A stretch of DNA of 7,497 nt from Treponema sp. UBA4328. GTDB taxonomy: Bacteria; Spirochaetota; Spirochaetia; Treponematales; Treponemataceae. Each line of letters opens with the position of its first letter. The stretch's first letter is position 1. A program made the position numbers and the translations under genes. The stretch is taken from positions 1 through 7,497 of the forward strand of contig DGTU01000047.1 of the NCBI GenBank assembly GCA_002394465.1. The letters run 5' to 3'. The notes beneath the pieces are model-generated. The model made no database searches. It was not told where the DNA came from and saw only the letters and a list, made by a program, of their open reading frames with translations. Shown in pieces: positions 1-6,787 of this stretch.

Positions 1-2515
1 ATTCACCGTTATCTGCAGTTTCAACCAGCCATGATTTTGAAGCTTCACCACCATATACATTGTCCTTAGAGGCATCTGCAACAGCATTTGCAGCTGTTTC
101 GAGGGCAGTAAGATATGCTTCGTCCCACTTAGAACCGGCAGCATAAGCGTCATCTTCTACAACATAAACGCGGTTGAGAATTGTACGGCGTCCGTTGAAT
201 TCAAGTGCATAGTCTTCTGCAGAAATTGTACCAACATGAGCAATTGCCTGGCTTACATCAATGTCGCCTTTAAGACCGTAAACCTTAAGGCCTACCTTAT
301 CTTCTTTTCCGTCGATGTAATCATAAGTTTTTGCACCGCTCCAGAGGTCAGTAGAAACTGAACCTTCACCTTCTTTTGTGAATGCTGTATTTACTACTGC
401 AATCTGATCATAAAAATTGCCTGAACCGGCATTGCGTCCGAGGTAACATGTTACTCCATCTTCAACAGTTACTAGTGAATTAAGGAGAACATAACCCTTT
501 CCGAGTTTTGCATTTGTCTTTGTTCCACAGCGTGAAACAAAGAGAATGTCAGCTACAGAAGATGTTGCCTTAACAGGATCAAGGCGGCATGTAAGGTCAC
601 AGTATTCAAAGAGAGCTACATCTGAGTATCCCCAGATAAAGTCTGTGTCACCCTTGATTGTACAGTCATAGAACCATGAAGGTCCGCGTGTACATACTGT
701 ATCCTGGTAGCTTAAAAGTGTTGAGTTGTAAACTACAAGTTTCTTGCCTGATGATTTGTCATAGAGGGCTTCTGCCTGAGTATCAGCAGTTCCTACAACA
801 GAGCGGTCTGTTGTATTTTCGATTGTAAGGTTGTTGATAACGATGTTTCCAACTGCTGTACCGAAGTAAACAACGGCACGAGTATCCATAGAACCGTTCC
901 ACTTGTTAAGGTTAGTCCACTGGATTACTGTGTCTTCACCACGTGCATTAGTACCTGTACCAGTAAATGTGATGTCTGCCTGTCCATTATAATGAACAAG
1001 TTCACGGTATATACCAGGGGCAATGCTGATTACATAATTGCCTGCTCCATTTCCGATTGCAAGAAGGGCACCGTGTACAGTGCGGAAGTTTGCTGCTGAA
1101 CTTTCTGAACCATCTACTGTGATTGTAGAAGAAGGTGTTACGGCAGCACGTACTGTAAATGACCATGCAGGATCATCTTTGTTAAGGGCAAGACCGTCAA
1201 AAACTTCTCCATTGAGTGTTGCTGTAATTACATCCTTTGGAATTGCAACAAAGTATGTTTTACCAGCCTGAAGTACTCCATAATGTGGTGTAAAGAATAC
1301 AGAATTTCCTTCAACACGAATCATCTGATCCTTAACATTTATTGTATTTCCGGACTGTACATTAATTGTTTCATCACTTGCCTTGATTGTATCAACCCAG
1401 TTTCCTTCGTCATCATAGATAGAAATTGAACCTGTTGAAGATACAGAAGGTTCATCATCAAATGTGATTCTCAATTCGCCGTCTTCAAATACATTTGTAG
1501 CTCCAGCTGCAGGGTAAACTGAATTGAGAGCACCGTAATTGTCAGTTGAATTAAAGTCTTCAACAACAACAGTAATTGTAGAAGCAATATATATAGCCTG
1601 AGAGTTGATTACCTTAAGTGTTGTAGATGTTGTCGGAGTAATACCCTTAACAGTAATTGTACCATTACCGTCATCAGTAACTTCAAGGATAGAATCATCG
1701 TATTCAAGTAATACAGGAGCAGCAGAACCGCCTGCAAGACATGTGTAATCAATTGTTCCTTCACCATTAAGCAGGAGTCTGAGTGATGTGCTGCTTACGG
1801 CAAGTGAAGAAAGAACAGTCTGTTCATCAAGACCATCAAAAGTATAGCTTGTGCCTGCAACCTTCATCTTGATGTTGCTGTATTTAGCATTCGAAGCAGT
1901 GGTACCGCCAAGTGCAGGATAAACGATATCGCTGTTGCTGTAATACAGTGGTGTTGTGTTTGAACCGAGGACATTTCCAGCAGAATCAGATACAGTATAG
2001 ACAATACAGTTTGAACTTCCGTTTTCTGTGTTATTTGCAGCTGTGTATTCAGCCTTAAAGTGATATTTTGTGCCTGTAGCCCAGCTTACTGAAGGGGTAA
2101 GACCATTACCGCCGCCACCAAGAGTTGCAGAAACATTCTTGATGTTCTGGCCGGTAATCATTGAGTAACCCTTGCGGTTTGAACCGTCAACAGAAATAAA
2201 ACCCAGACCGACATGTCCGCTCAAAGAAGAGAATTCAACATCTGCTTCAATTGTTACATTTTCTGTCGGAACATTGATTTTGTGATTAAAGACAAGATAA
2301 CCCTCCTGTCCGCCGCTTGAAGCCGAACCTTTGATTATCATGTCAGTTGCGGCCCATTCTGTTTCCGATGCATTAAATTTTACAAGGTGAGCAGTTTTTG
2401 AGCTGTCTCCCCCTTTACTGTCATCTTCAGAACTGCACGAACCAGTACTGAATACCATTAATGCAGCTGCGGCAACAGCAAGAAGCTTTGCAACTGCACC
2501 ATAAGTTTTTTTCAT
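1..2515 (-). CDS. Multidomain pectinesterase-family (CE8) lipoprotein, 3' end outside window
   Basis: The frame is open from ATG at 2515 to the window edge (838 codons, no stop), preceded by GGAGG eight bases upstream. Residues 1-26 form a lipoprotein signal (MKKTYG..., hydrophobic Ala/Val/Leu core, STGSC), with Cys27 the likely lipidated residue followed by an SSEDDSKGG linker. About 40-225 looks like a LamG/concanavalin-type beta sandwich, about 230-318 a Big_2-like domain, and about 333-455 an SbsA/Big_5 Ig-like domain (YPAAGATN... to WSFTV). From about 464 comes the right-handed beta-helix pectinesterase: GIYRE 501-505, QAEAL from Gln580, YQDT with Gln604/Asp605, GDTDFIWG with Asp625, and LGR with Arg694. 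These match the family's two catalytic Asp, oxyanion-hole Gln residues and substrate-binding Arg. The family removes methyl esters from pectin; this one would act at the cell surface or periplasm. Oddity: the usual LGRPW is LGRNA, so the conserved Trp is missing. Family assignment is firm; exact substrate and outer domain names are inferred. Confidence 0.9.
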   Translation of the reverse strand, partial: MKKTYGAVAKLLAVAAAALMVFSTGSCSSEDDSKGGDSSKTAHLVKFNASETEWAATDMIIKGSASSGGQEGYLVFNHKINVPTENVTIEADVEFSSLSGHVGLGFISVDGSNRKGYSMITGQNIKNVSATLGGGGNGLTPSVSWATGTKYHFKAEYTAANNTENGSSNCIVYTVSDSAGNVLGSNTTPLYYSNSDIVYPALGGTTASNAKYSNIKMKVAGTSYTFDGLDEQTVLSSLAVSSTSLRLLLNGEGTIDYTCLAGGSAAPVLLEYDDSILEVTDDGNGTITVKGITPTTSTTLKVINSQAIYIASTITVVVEDFNSTDNYGALNSVYPAAGATNVFEDGELRITFDDEPSVSSTGSISIYDDEGNWVDTIKASDETINVQSGNTINVKDQMIRVEGNSVFFTPHYGVLQAGKTYFVAIPKDVITATLNGEVFDGLALNKDDPAWSFTVRAAVTPSSTITVDGSESSAANFRTVHGALLAIGNGAGNYVISIAPGIYRELVHYNGQADITFTGTGTNARGEDTVIQWTNLNKWNGSMDTRAVVYFGTAVGNIVINNLTIENTTDRSVVGTADTQAEALYDKSSGKKLVVYNSTLLSYQDTVCTRGPSWFYDCTIKGDTDFIWGYSDVALFEYCDLTCRLDPVKATSSVADILFVSRCGTKTNAKLGKGYVLLNSLVTVEDGVTCYLGRNAGSGNFYDQIAVVNTAFTKEGEGSVSTDLWSGAKTYDYIDGKEDKVGLKVYGLKGDIDVSQAIAHVGTISAEDYALEFNGRRTILNRVYVVEDDAYAAGSKWDEAYLTALETAANAVADASKDNVYGGEASKSWLVETADNGE

Positions 2516-2523
2516 AACTTTTT

Positions 2524-2528
2524 CCTCC
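2524..2528 (-). promoter_or_regulatory. Ribosome binding site of the pectinesterase gene
   Basis: On the minus strand GGAGG sits eight bases before ATG 2515 (ggaggaaaaagttATG). This is a strong Shine-Dalgarno and fixes the start codon, which also gives a proper lipoprotein signal peptide. Confidence 0.85.
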
Positions 2529-2543
2529 GTTTATTTTGTAATG

Positions 2544-2580
2544 AAAAAAATCAATGCCATGTCAGAAACATCGGCATTTT
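2544..2580 (-). terminator. Intrinsic-terminator-like hairpin in the pectinesterase leader
   Basis: Read on the minus strand, AATGCC-g-ATGT pairs with ACATGGCATT around a five-base loop (ttctg), giving six plus four base pairs with one bulged G. Two bases later comes a run of seven T. This is the layout of a Rho-independent terminator, although the stem is only moderately GC-rich. The T run ends 29 bases before the pectinesterase ATG, so it either ends transcription from a lost upstream minus-strand gene or acts as an attenuator in the leader. On the plus strand only four T follow the stem, so it is weaker in that direction. Confidence 0.55.
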
Positions 2581-2629
2581 CCTAGATAACAGATTAAATG
2601 CTGTATTAAAAATTCCATATATAAAATTC

Positions 2630-2644
2630 TATAATTTAATTATA
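2630..2644. promoter_or_regulatory. A/T palindrome carrying TATAAT on both strands
   Basis: TATAATT-T-AATTATA is a perfect 15-base inverted repeat with one central base. It presents a consensus -10 hexamer on each strand: 2630-2635 plus, 2644-2639 minus. The minus-strand copy would be the best -10 for the pectinesterase gene, with a leader of roughly 120 bases including the terminator-like hairpin. No good -35 is visible 16-18 bases upstream: the best candidates match about three of six on the minus strand and four of six (TTAAAA near 2607) on the plus strand. In such A/T-rich DNA a chance palindrome is possible. Confidence 0.3.
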
Positions 2645-2909
2645 ATTTATACTTAAAACGGCTTAAAAAAATGCGCAGATGCAGTGTCAGAAAACTGTAA
2701 ATCGTTATAAATTACGCTTAAATTCACAATTAATAGTTATATTTTATATTTTTTCTACTAATCTTAAGAATATATTATAACTAAATATACATTTTTTTTA
2801 TACATTGACGGCGCTTCAGGGGGTGCAAACATCACAATCGGAATAACAGAAGCATACCTTGTTACAGGGCACTTCAACTGCCGGGGTTTTCTTTTTCAGT
2901 TTTTTTTAT

Positions 2910-3117
2910 TCAAAAGCAGGTCAGGGGTTTACTGTTCACTTCCGCGAGAGCTTCTGCGCGGGCTTCATCCCGTACGAGTCTTCTTTCCATATCCAGTGTC
3001 TGCTGCCACGTCATAAACTGGTGCCTCCAGATTTCGTTTTCTTTGGCGAAAAAAATAATGATGAAATATACAGAGAACGGGGTTACAATGAAACTGTATG
3101 AATTCCTTTTTGTTTAA
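2910..3117 (-). pseudogene. Possible relic of an Rpn/PD-(D/E)XK transposase-type protein C-terminus
   Basis: A minus-strand frame is open from 3117 down to TGA at 2912-2910. Its last 34 codons start at an ATG (3014) and read as a charged, helix-prone peptide: MTWQQTLDMERRL followed by VRDEARAEALAEVN. Strings of R/D/E/A/L near a C-terminus are typical of Rpn-family (PD-(D/E)XK) proteins, which are abundant in treponemes. No nuclease core, ribosome site or full-length frame is present, and a T tract near 3045-3057 separates it from an adjacent frame (VTPFSVYFIII) that might once have been continuous. The composition suggests former coding sequence; the family name is a guess from style alone. 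Confidence 0.25.
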
Positions 3118-5041
3118 TCACATCAGGTTTCAGATTGCTGCGACAACACTTCTTGTCATACTCGATGTCATTTACTTCTTCAGGCCTAAGATTAAACTGC
3201 TGTCAAACAGGATTTTCTCAATTCTTATGATCAGTGCTTCATGCTACCTGGTCTTTGACTACGCAACGGTTTTTGCCCTTGTATATTATGATGACGTCCC
3301 TTCATGGTTCGTCCGTTTTACGCATCAGGGATTCATTTTCTTTCTGGATATTGTGCTTTCATGCATTTACCTTTACATGGATACCCTTAATCACAACCAG
3401 AAACGTCTTTCCAGATACAAGCTGTATTTTATCATTCTTCTTTATGTACTCTCATTCCTGACTCTGATTTTCGCACCGATTGAATACTACATAGCCGAAG
3501 ACGGAATTTATTCATACGGTATGATGGTAAACTGCGTTTATACAATTATCATCCTATATTCTGCACTGACAGTTTTGTCATCCATTAAGAATTTCAAGAA
3601 ATCTTCACATAAAAGGCAGCTCAGCTATGCACTGGCAACAATGGCTCTGTGGATAGGCTTCGGCGTCACCCAGATTTTCCTGCCGGCCATACTGATTTCC
3701 AGCGTTGGAATTTCTTCAATGATCCTTCTAATGTTTCTTTCACTTGAAAATCCTTCCGAATACATTGACCGGGAAACCAGCACTTTCAACCACTATGCAT
3801 TCAAATCCGTACTTGCAGAATTCATGGCTAAATCAGATCCCTTTACGGTTATTACCCTCGGAATGGACGATACAAAAATCATTGAATCGCAGGCAGACAA
3901 CGACATAATAGTAAACCTCTTCATGCTCGTAAAAAAATTCATATCAAAAACATTCAGGACAGACATATACAGAATAAGCAGCACTTCCCTCGCCCTGATT
4001 TTCAGCGAAAAACAGTGGAAAACGGCAGAAGGAAAACTTTCAGCCCTTGAAGAAAGATTTAATGACGGCTGGCTCGTACAAAACCGCTCAATACACATCC
4101 GCGCACACGTAAACGTAATAAGGTGTCCTGAGGACTTTTCTTTCAGCGAAAAATTTTCTGACGTACTGGATTTTATAGAAAACTGCGACACATACTCTTC
4201 TGCAAAAGGCTTCATAAGAATGGGAGATGAAAGTGCACGCAGGAACAAGCTCCGTCAGTCAGCAATAATCCGTCTCCTCACGAAGACAATCGAAACCGGC
4301 GAAATTGAAATGTTCTATCAGCCGATTTACAGCATCAGGGAAAAGAAATTTACAAACGTTGAAGCCCTTGTACGCTTAAGGGATGACAAAAGCCTGGGGT
4401 ATGTTTCCCCGGAAGAATTCATCCCGCTTGCCGAGCGGAATGCGCTTATAATGCCTTTGAGCAGCCTTATCTTCAACAAAATATTCAAATTCATGCATGA
4501 CAATGAAATCGATAAAAAAGGCGTTCACCACATGGAAGTAAACCTTTCAGGCCTGCAGTCGGTAGATACGGAGTTTCCGGTTCTGATGAAAAACCTGCTG
4601 ACAAAATATGCCATCAATCCGGAAAACGTAAATCTTGAAGTAACGGAATCAATCGCCATTACTTCAGGCTATATGCTCAAGAAAAACATGGATGAACTGC
4701 GTAAGTTCGGCTGTTCATTTTCAATGGACGATTTCGGAACCGGCTATTCAAACCTCTCGCAGATCTCAAAAGTAGACTTTGAGGTCATTAAAATTGACAA
4801 AAGCCTTCTCTGGCCTTGTTTTCAGAAAAATGGCGGGGATACAGGCAATGCAAAGATTCTTCTGGAAACGATGATAAACATGATCCTTCAGATGGGAAGA
4901 AAAATCGTTGTCGAAGGAATAGAAACAAAAGAACAGTTTGATTACCTTGCTTCCCTCGGAGTCAATTACGCACAGGGCTACTACTTCAGCCGTCCTGTTC
5001 CGGAAAACGCATACCTTAAATTTCTTGCAGACAATTCCTGA
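3098..5041 (+). CDS. 7-TM protein with degenerate GGDEF and intact EAL domain; probable c-di-GMP phosphodiesterase
   Basis: 647 residues. Seven hydrophobic segments span about residues 11-217 (roughly 11-28, 39-64, 78-97, 109-128, 142-163, 175-195, 196-217), forming an N-terminal sensor in the inner membrane. A GGDEF-type domain follows (IDRETSTFNHYAF at 223-235 replaces the usual D-x-LTGLxNR start), but the signature site reads SSTSL at 294-298, so it should not make c-di-GMP. The EAL domain (about 400-645) is complete: EAL 422-424, Asn482 (VNLS), Glu514 (LEVTES), Asp544/Asp545 (DDFGTGYS), Lys565 (KIDK), Glu606 (EGIET) and Gln626 (QGYYFSRP). These are the metal-binding and catalytic residues of active EAL enzymes, which hydrolyse c-di-GMP to pGpG. 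Start: an in-frame stop at 3089 limits the choice to ATG 3098, but no good Shine-Dalgarno precedes it. Ligand unknown. It lies 59 bases before the importer genes and could share their transcript. Confidence 0.93.
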   Translation: MNSFLFNHIRFQIAATTLLVILDVIYFFRPKIKLLSNRIFSILMISASCYLVFDYATVFALVYYDDVPSWFVRFTHQGFIFFLDIVLSCIYLYMDTLNHNQKRLSRYKLYFIILLYVLSFLTLIFAPIEYYIAEDGIYSYGMMVNCVYTIIILYSALTVLSSIKNFKKSSHKRQLSYALATMALWIGFGVTQIFLPAILISSVGISSMILLMFLSLENPSEYIDRETSTFNHYAFKSVLAEFMAKSDPFTVITLGMDDTKIIESQADNDIIVNLFMLVKKFISKTFRTDIYRISSTSLALIFSEKQWKTAEGKLSALEERFNDGWLVQNRSIHIRAHVNVIRCPEDFSFSEKFSDVLDFIENCDTYSSAKGFIRMGDESARRNKLRQSAIIRLLTKTIETGEIEMFYQPIYSIREKKFTNVEALVRLRDDKSLGYVSPEEFIPLAERNALIMPLSSLIFNKIFKFMHDNEIDKKGVHHMEVNLSGLQSVDTEFPVLMKNLLTKYAINPENVNLEVTESIAITSGYMLKKNMDELRKFGCSFSMDDFGTGYSNLSQISKVDFEVIKIDKSLLWPCFQKNGGDTGNAKILLETMINMILQMGRKIVVEGIETKEQFDYLASLGVNYAQGYYFSRPVPENAYLKFLADNS

Positions 5042-5051
5042 AAAACTCTGA

Positions 5052-5080
5052 TTGACAATTTTATACTGCCTCAATATCCT
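5052..5080 (+). promoter_or_regulatory. Candidate sigma-70-type promoter before the binding-protein gene
   Basis: TTGACA (5052-5057, perfect -35) is followed after 17 bases by TATCCT (5075-5080, four of six matches to -10). Transcription would start near 5087, leaving a leader of only about 14 bases, which is tight but includes the GAGGA. This would give the importer genes their own start point separate from the EAL gene. Not compatible with use of the RBS hairpin at 5069-5093, because most of that hairpin would not be transcribed. Confidence 0.35.
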
Positions 5081-5093
5081 TTAAATATCGAGG
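5069..5093 (+). promoter_or_regulatory. Hairpin that pairs the Shine-Dalgarno of the binding-protein gene
   Basis: CCTC-a-ATAT (5069-5077) can pair with ATAT-c-GAGG (5085-5093) around a seven-base loop, giving four plus four base pairs with one A-C mismatch. The 3' arm contains GAGG of the ribosome site (GAGGA 5090-5094, six bases before ATG 5101). If the message is transcribed from upstream, the start would be partly occluded. The stem is weak, so it could be thermally labile or simply incidental. Confidence 0.35.
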
Positions 5094-5100
5094 ATCACTC

Positions 5101-6000
5101 ATGAAAAAAATCACTTTACTTTTTATCGTTTCAATTATTTCTATTTTCACAGCTGCAGCAGAAGGTTTTCCATTTAAAGTTTCTTCACCAAACGGGGCAC
5201 CTTCACTTGCACTCGCCTGTCATGCTGCAGAAAATCAGGAAGCATATACTTACGTTGCAGCCGACACGATTGCCGCAGAATTTGCAGGCGCAAAGGCTGA
5301 CTTTATAATCGCACCGGTAAATGCCGGAGCAAAACTCTTTAAGGCTGGAAAATCTTCATACAGGCTTGCCGCAGTCGTTACCTGGGGCAATCTCTATTTT
5401 GCAACACAGAAAAAAGATTTTTCACTCGAAGACCTCAAAAAATCTTCCGTAACACTTTTCGGAGAAAACACAATCAATGCGTCAGTTGCACTTGAAGCAC
5501 TTAAAAAAAGCGGTATCGTTCCTCTAGAAGTAAAATATCTGGCAAGTGCAGCTGCGACACAGAGTCTTCTTCTTTCAGATAAAAATGCCGTCGTCCTCAC
5601 CGCAGAACCTGCCCTTACGGCCGCAAAAATGAAAAACACTCAAATCAGCTCCTGGTCCGTAAATGAACTCCTCGGCAAAACTGCAGGAATCAGCGGTTAT
5701 GCTCAGGCAGGACTTTTTGTAAAGGCACAGACAATCCGCGGCAATGAAAAAGGCGTAAAGGATTTCCTTAAAAAAGCACAGGATTCATGTGCAAAATGTG
5801 CTGAACTTTCTCCGGAGGCTGTAAAAGCAGCCGTTCAGCTTAAAATCCTTCCGAATGCAAAAGTTGCTGAAAAAGCACTTCCAGGCTGTGCCGTAAGATA
5901 CATGAATGCCAGGGATGCACGTCCTTTCGTTGAGGCAACTGCTTCCATTGATATCAGACAGTTCGGCGGCTCACTCCCTGCTGACGATTTTTACTATTGA
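5101..6000 (+). CDS. ABC transporter periplasmic substrate-binding protein (nitrate/sulfonate/thiamine-precursor type)
   Basis: 299 residues. Residues 1-20 are a Sec signal peptide (MKKITLLF, hydrophobic core, TAAA before Glu21) with no lipobox, so the mature protein should be soluble in the periplasm. The first strand and loop, VSSPNGAPSLALA (27-39), resembles the PxGxP/A entry of NMT1/SsuA/TauA-like binding proteins; ADFIIAPVNAGAKLF matches the family's second-strand region, where many members read A-D-x-x-x-x-P, and the protein ends DDFYY. The downstream permease of the SsuC/TauC class supports the assignment. The ligand cannot be read from the sequence; sulfonates, thiamine precursors and nitrate-like anions are all possible. 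The mature protein has four Cys (40, 230, 233, 263), with 230-233 forming C-A-K-C, unusual for a periplasmic binding protein. RBS GAGGA at 5090-5094. The permease begins ten bases after the stop, so the two form an operon. Confidence 0.82.
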   Translation: MKKITLLFIVSIISIFTAAAEGFPFKVSSPNGAPSLALACHAAENQEAYTYVAADTIAAEFAGAKADFIIAPVNAGAKLFKAGKSSYRLAAVVTWGNLYFATQKKDFSLEDLKKSSVTLFGENTINASVALEALKKSGIVPLEVKYLASAAATQSLLLSDKNAVVLTAEPALTAAKMKNTQISSWSVNELLGKTAGISGYAQAGLFVKAQTIRGNEKGVKDFLKKAQDSCAKCAELSPEAVKAAVQLKILPNAKVAEKALPGCAVRYMNARDARPFVEATASIDIRQFGGSLPADDFYY

Positions 6001-6010
6001 TTCATACTGA

Positions 6011-6784
6011 ATGAAAAAGAAGACGAGCCTTAAGGACAGCCTGATTTTCTGTCTCGGAATAATCCTGATTGCCGTTATCGTTCAGCTTGCAGGAAAGCTC
6101 AAGGGCGATTCAATCGTTTTTCCTGACATAACTCAGATTGCAGGGGCCTTCTTTAACCTGCTCTCTTCAGGACACACCTACACCCTTATTCTTACAACGC
6201 TTACCCGTCTTCTGATTTCACTTTTGATTTCTGCTGCAGCCGGAATTACAATCGGGCTTGCCGGCGGCCTTTTTCCTTTCATTCACAGGCTGCTCAGTCC
6301 TTTAATGACACTTCTGCGCTCGATTCCGATAATCGTGCTTGCCGTAATAATTATGGTTCTCTGTGATTACGCTTATGTTCCCTGCATTGCCGCCGTCATG
6401 GTCCTTGTTCCGGTAATTTCAGAAGCGGCCTTTGAAGGCTGCAGACGGATCGACCGCGAGCTGATTGACGTTTACAGGCTCAACAGCAGCTTTACTCCGA
6501 GAATTCTGTTTTCAGTTTATCTTCCGCTCATGGCAGGCTATCTTAAGCAGGCCTACGTCAATGCTGCCGGAACGGGAATAAAAATAATCGTAACGGCCGA
6601 ATATCTCGTTCAGACAAAAAACTCACTGGGAAAGGAAATATATTCAAGCGCATATTTCAGTGAATACGCAGATATCTATGCCTATGCACTGATCATGATT
6701 CTTCTTGTCCTTATGATAACGGAACTTCCCCTGTTCCTCATAAGGAAATTTTCGAAGGACGGTTCTGCAGCTGACGCTCAGTAA
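6011..6784 (+). CDS. ABC transporter permease, SsuC/TauC-like
   Basis: 257 residues, a normal length for this family. Hydrophobic segments at about 9-27, 56-86, 95-119, 121-138 and 218-243, plus a weaker one near 180-200, fit the usual six-helix fold. The EAA loop, which contacts the ATPase, is present: EAAFEGCRRID starts at Glu138, with Leu171-Pro172 closing the motif (VYLPL). The segment after it, GTGIKIIVTAEYLV, matches the G-x-x-x-K/R-x-x-x-x-AE pattern of sulfonate/taurine permeases. It forms the membrane channel for the ligand of the upstream binding protein. The start is ten bases after that gene's stop; no Shine-Dalgarno is visible before ATG 6011, so translation probably depends on coupling. 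No ATP-binding subunit gene follows: the next gene is convergent feoB. Confidence 0.88.
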   Translation: MKKKTSLKDSLIFCLGIILIAVIVQLAGKLKGDSIVFPDITQIAGAFFNLLSSGHTYTLILTTLTRLLISLLISAAAGITIGLAGGLFPFIHRLLSPLMTLLRSIPIIVLAVIIMVLCDYAYVPCIAAVMVLVPVISEAAFEGCRRIDRELIDVYRLNSSFTPRILFSVYLPLMAGYLKQAYVNAAGTGIKIIVTAEYLVQTKNSLGKEIYSSAYFSEYADIYAYALIMILLVLMITELPLFLIRKFSKDGSAADAQ

Positions 6785-6787
6785 TTA

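Larger units (their letters stand above)
2516..3097. other. Intergenic region: A/T-rich regulatory DNA plus a probable relic segment
   Basis: This 582-base gap separates two divergently transcribed genes. From about 2581 to 2800 it is extremely A/T-rich with many A and T tracts, typical of an upstream regulatory region. From about 2805 to 3060 the composition shifts to balanced GC and several frames on both strands stay open for 30-80 codons without good starts. That is what decaying coding or repeat DNA looks like. No tRNA or known riboswitch motif was recognised; in particular I saw no c-di-GMP-I (GEMM) core. Confidence 0.6.

Noticed and set aside
1038..1271. 77-codon plus-strand frame
   Set aside because: Lies wholly antisense to the pectinesterase gene, which has clear family motifs there. 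No ribosome site or recognisable domain.
2581..2800. c-di-GMP riboswitch or other known riboswitch between the pectinesterase and EAL genes
   Set aside because: Searched by eye for the GEMM core because of the EAL neighbour; nothing similar was seen on either strand of this A/T-rich DNA.
2874..2897. Weak hairpin GGCA...TGCC followed by a T-rich run on the plus strand
   Set aside because: Only four base pairs with a seven-base loop; too weak to call a terminator.
2816..2904. Minus-strand Cys-rich frame (VPCNKVCFCYSDCDVCTP before a stop)
   Set aside because: Five Cys in 16 residues caught the eye, but there is no start codon after the in-frame TAA near 2905 and no ribosome site. Probably an accident within relic DNA, though a search for repeats of it in the host genome would be worthwhile.
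2768..3016. Plus-strand frame reading DGASGGANITIGITEAYL
   Set aside because: Open for about 82 codons but lacks an ATG and a ribosome site, and overlaps two other equally open frames.
2859..3101. Plus-strand 80-codon frame whose TGA overlaps the EAL ATG (ATGA)
   Set aside because: The overlap looks like translational coupling, but the frame begins at TTG with no clear ribosome site, its Phe-rich stretch comes from a poly-T tract, and the protein resembles no known family. The minus strand of the same DNA looks more protein-like.
3793..4248. 151-codon minus-strand frame inside the EAL gene
   Set aside because: Antisense shadow of the GGDEF-like region; no domain, and the plus strand is clearly coding.
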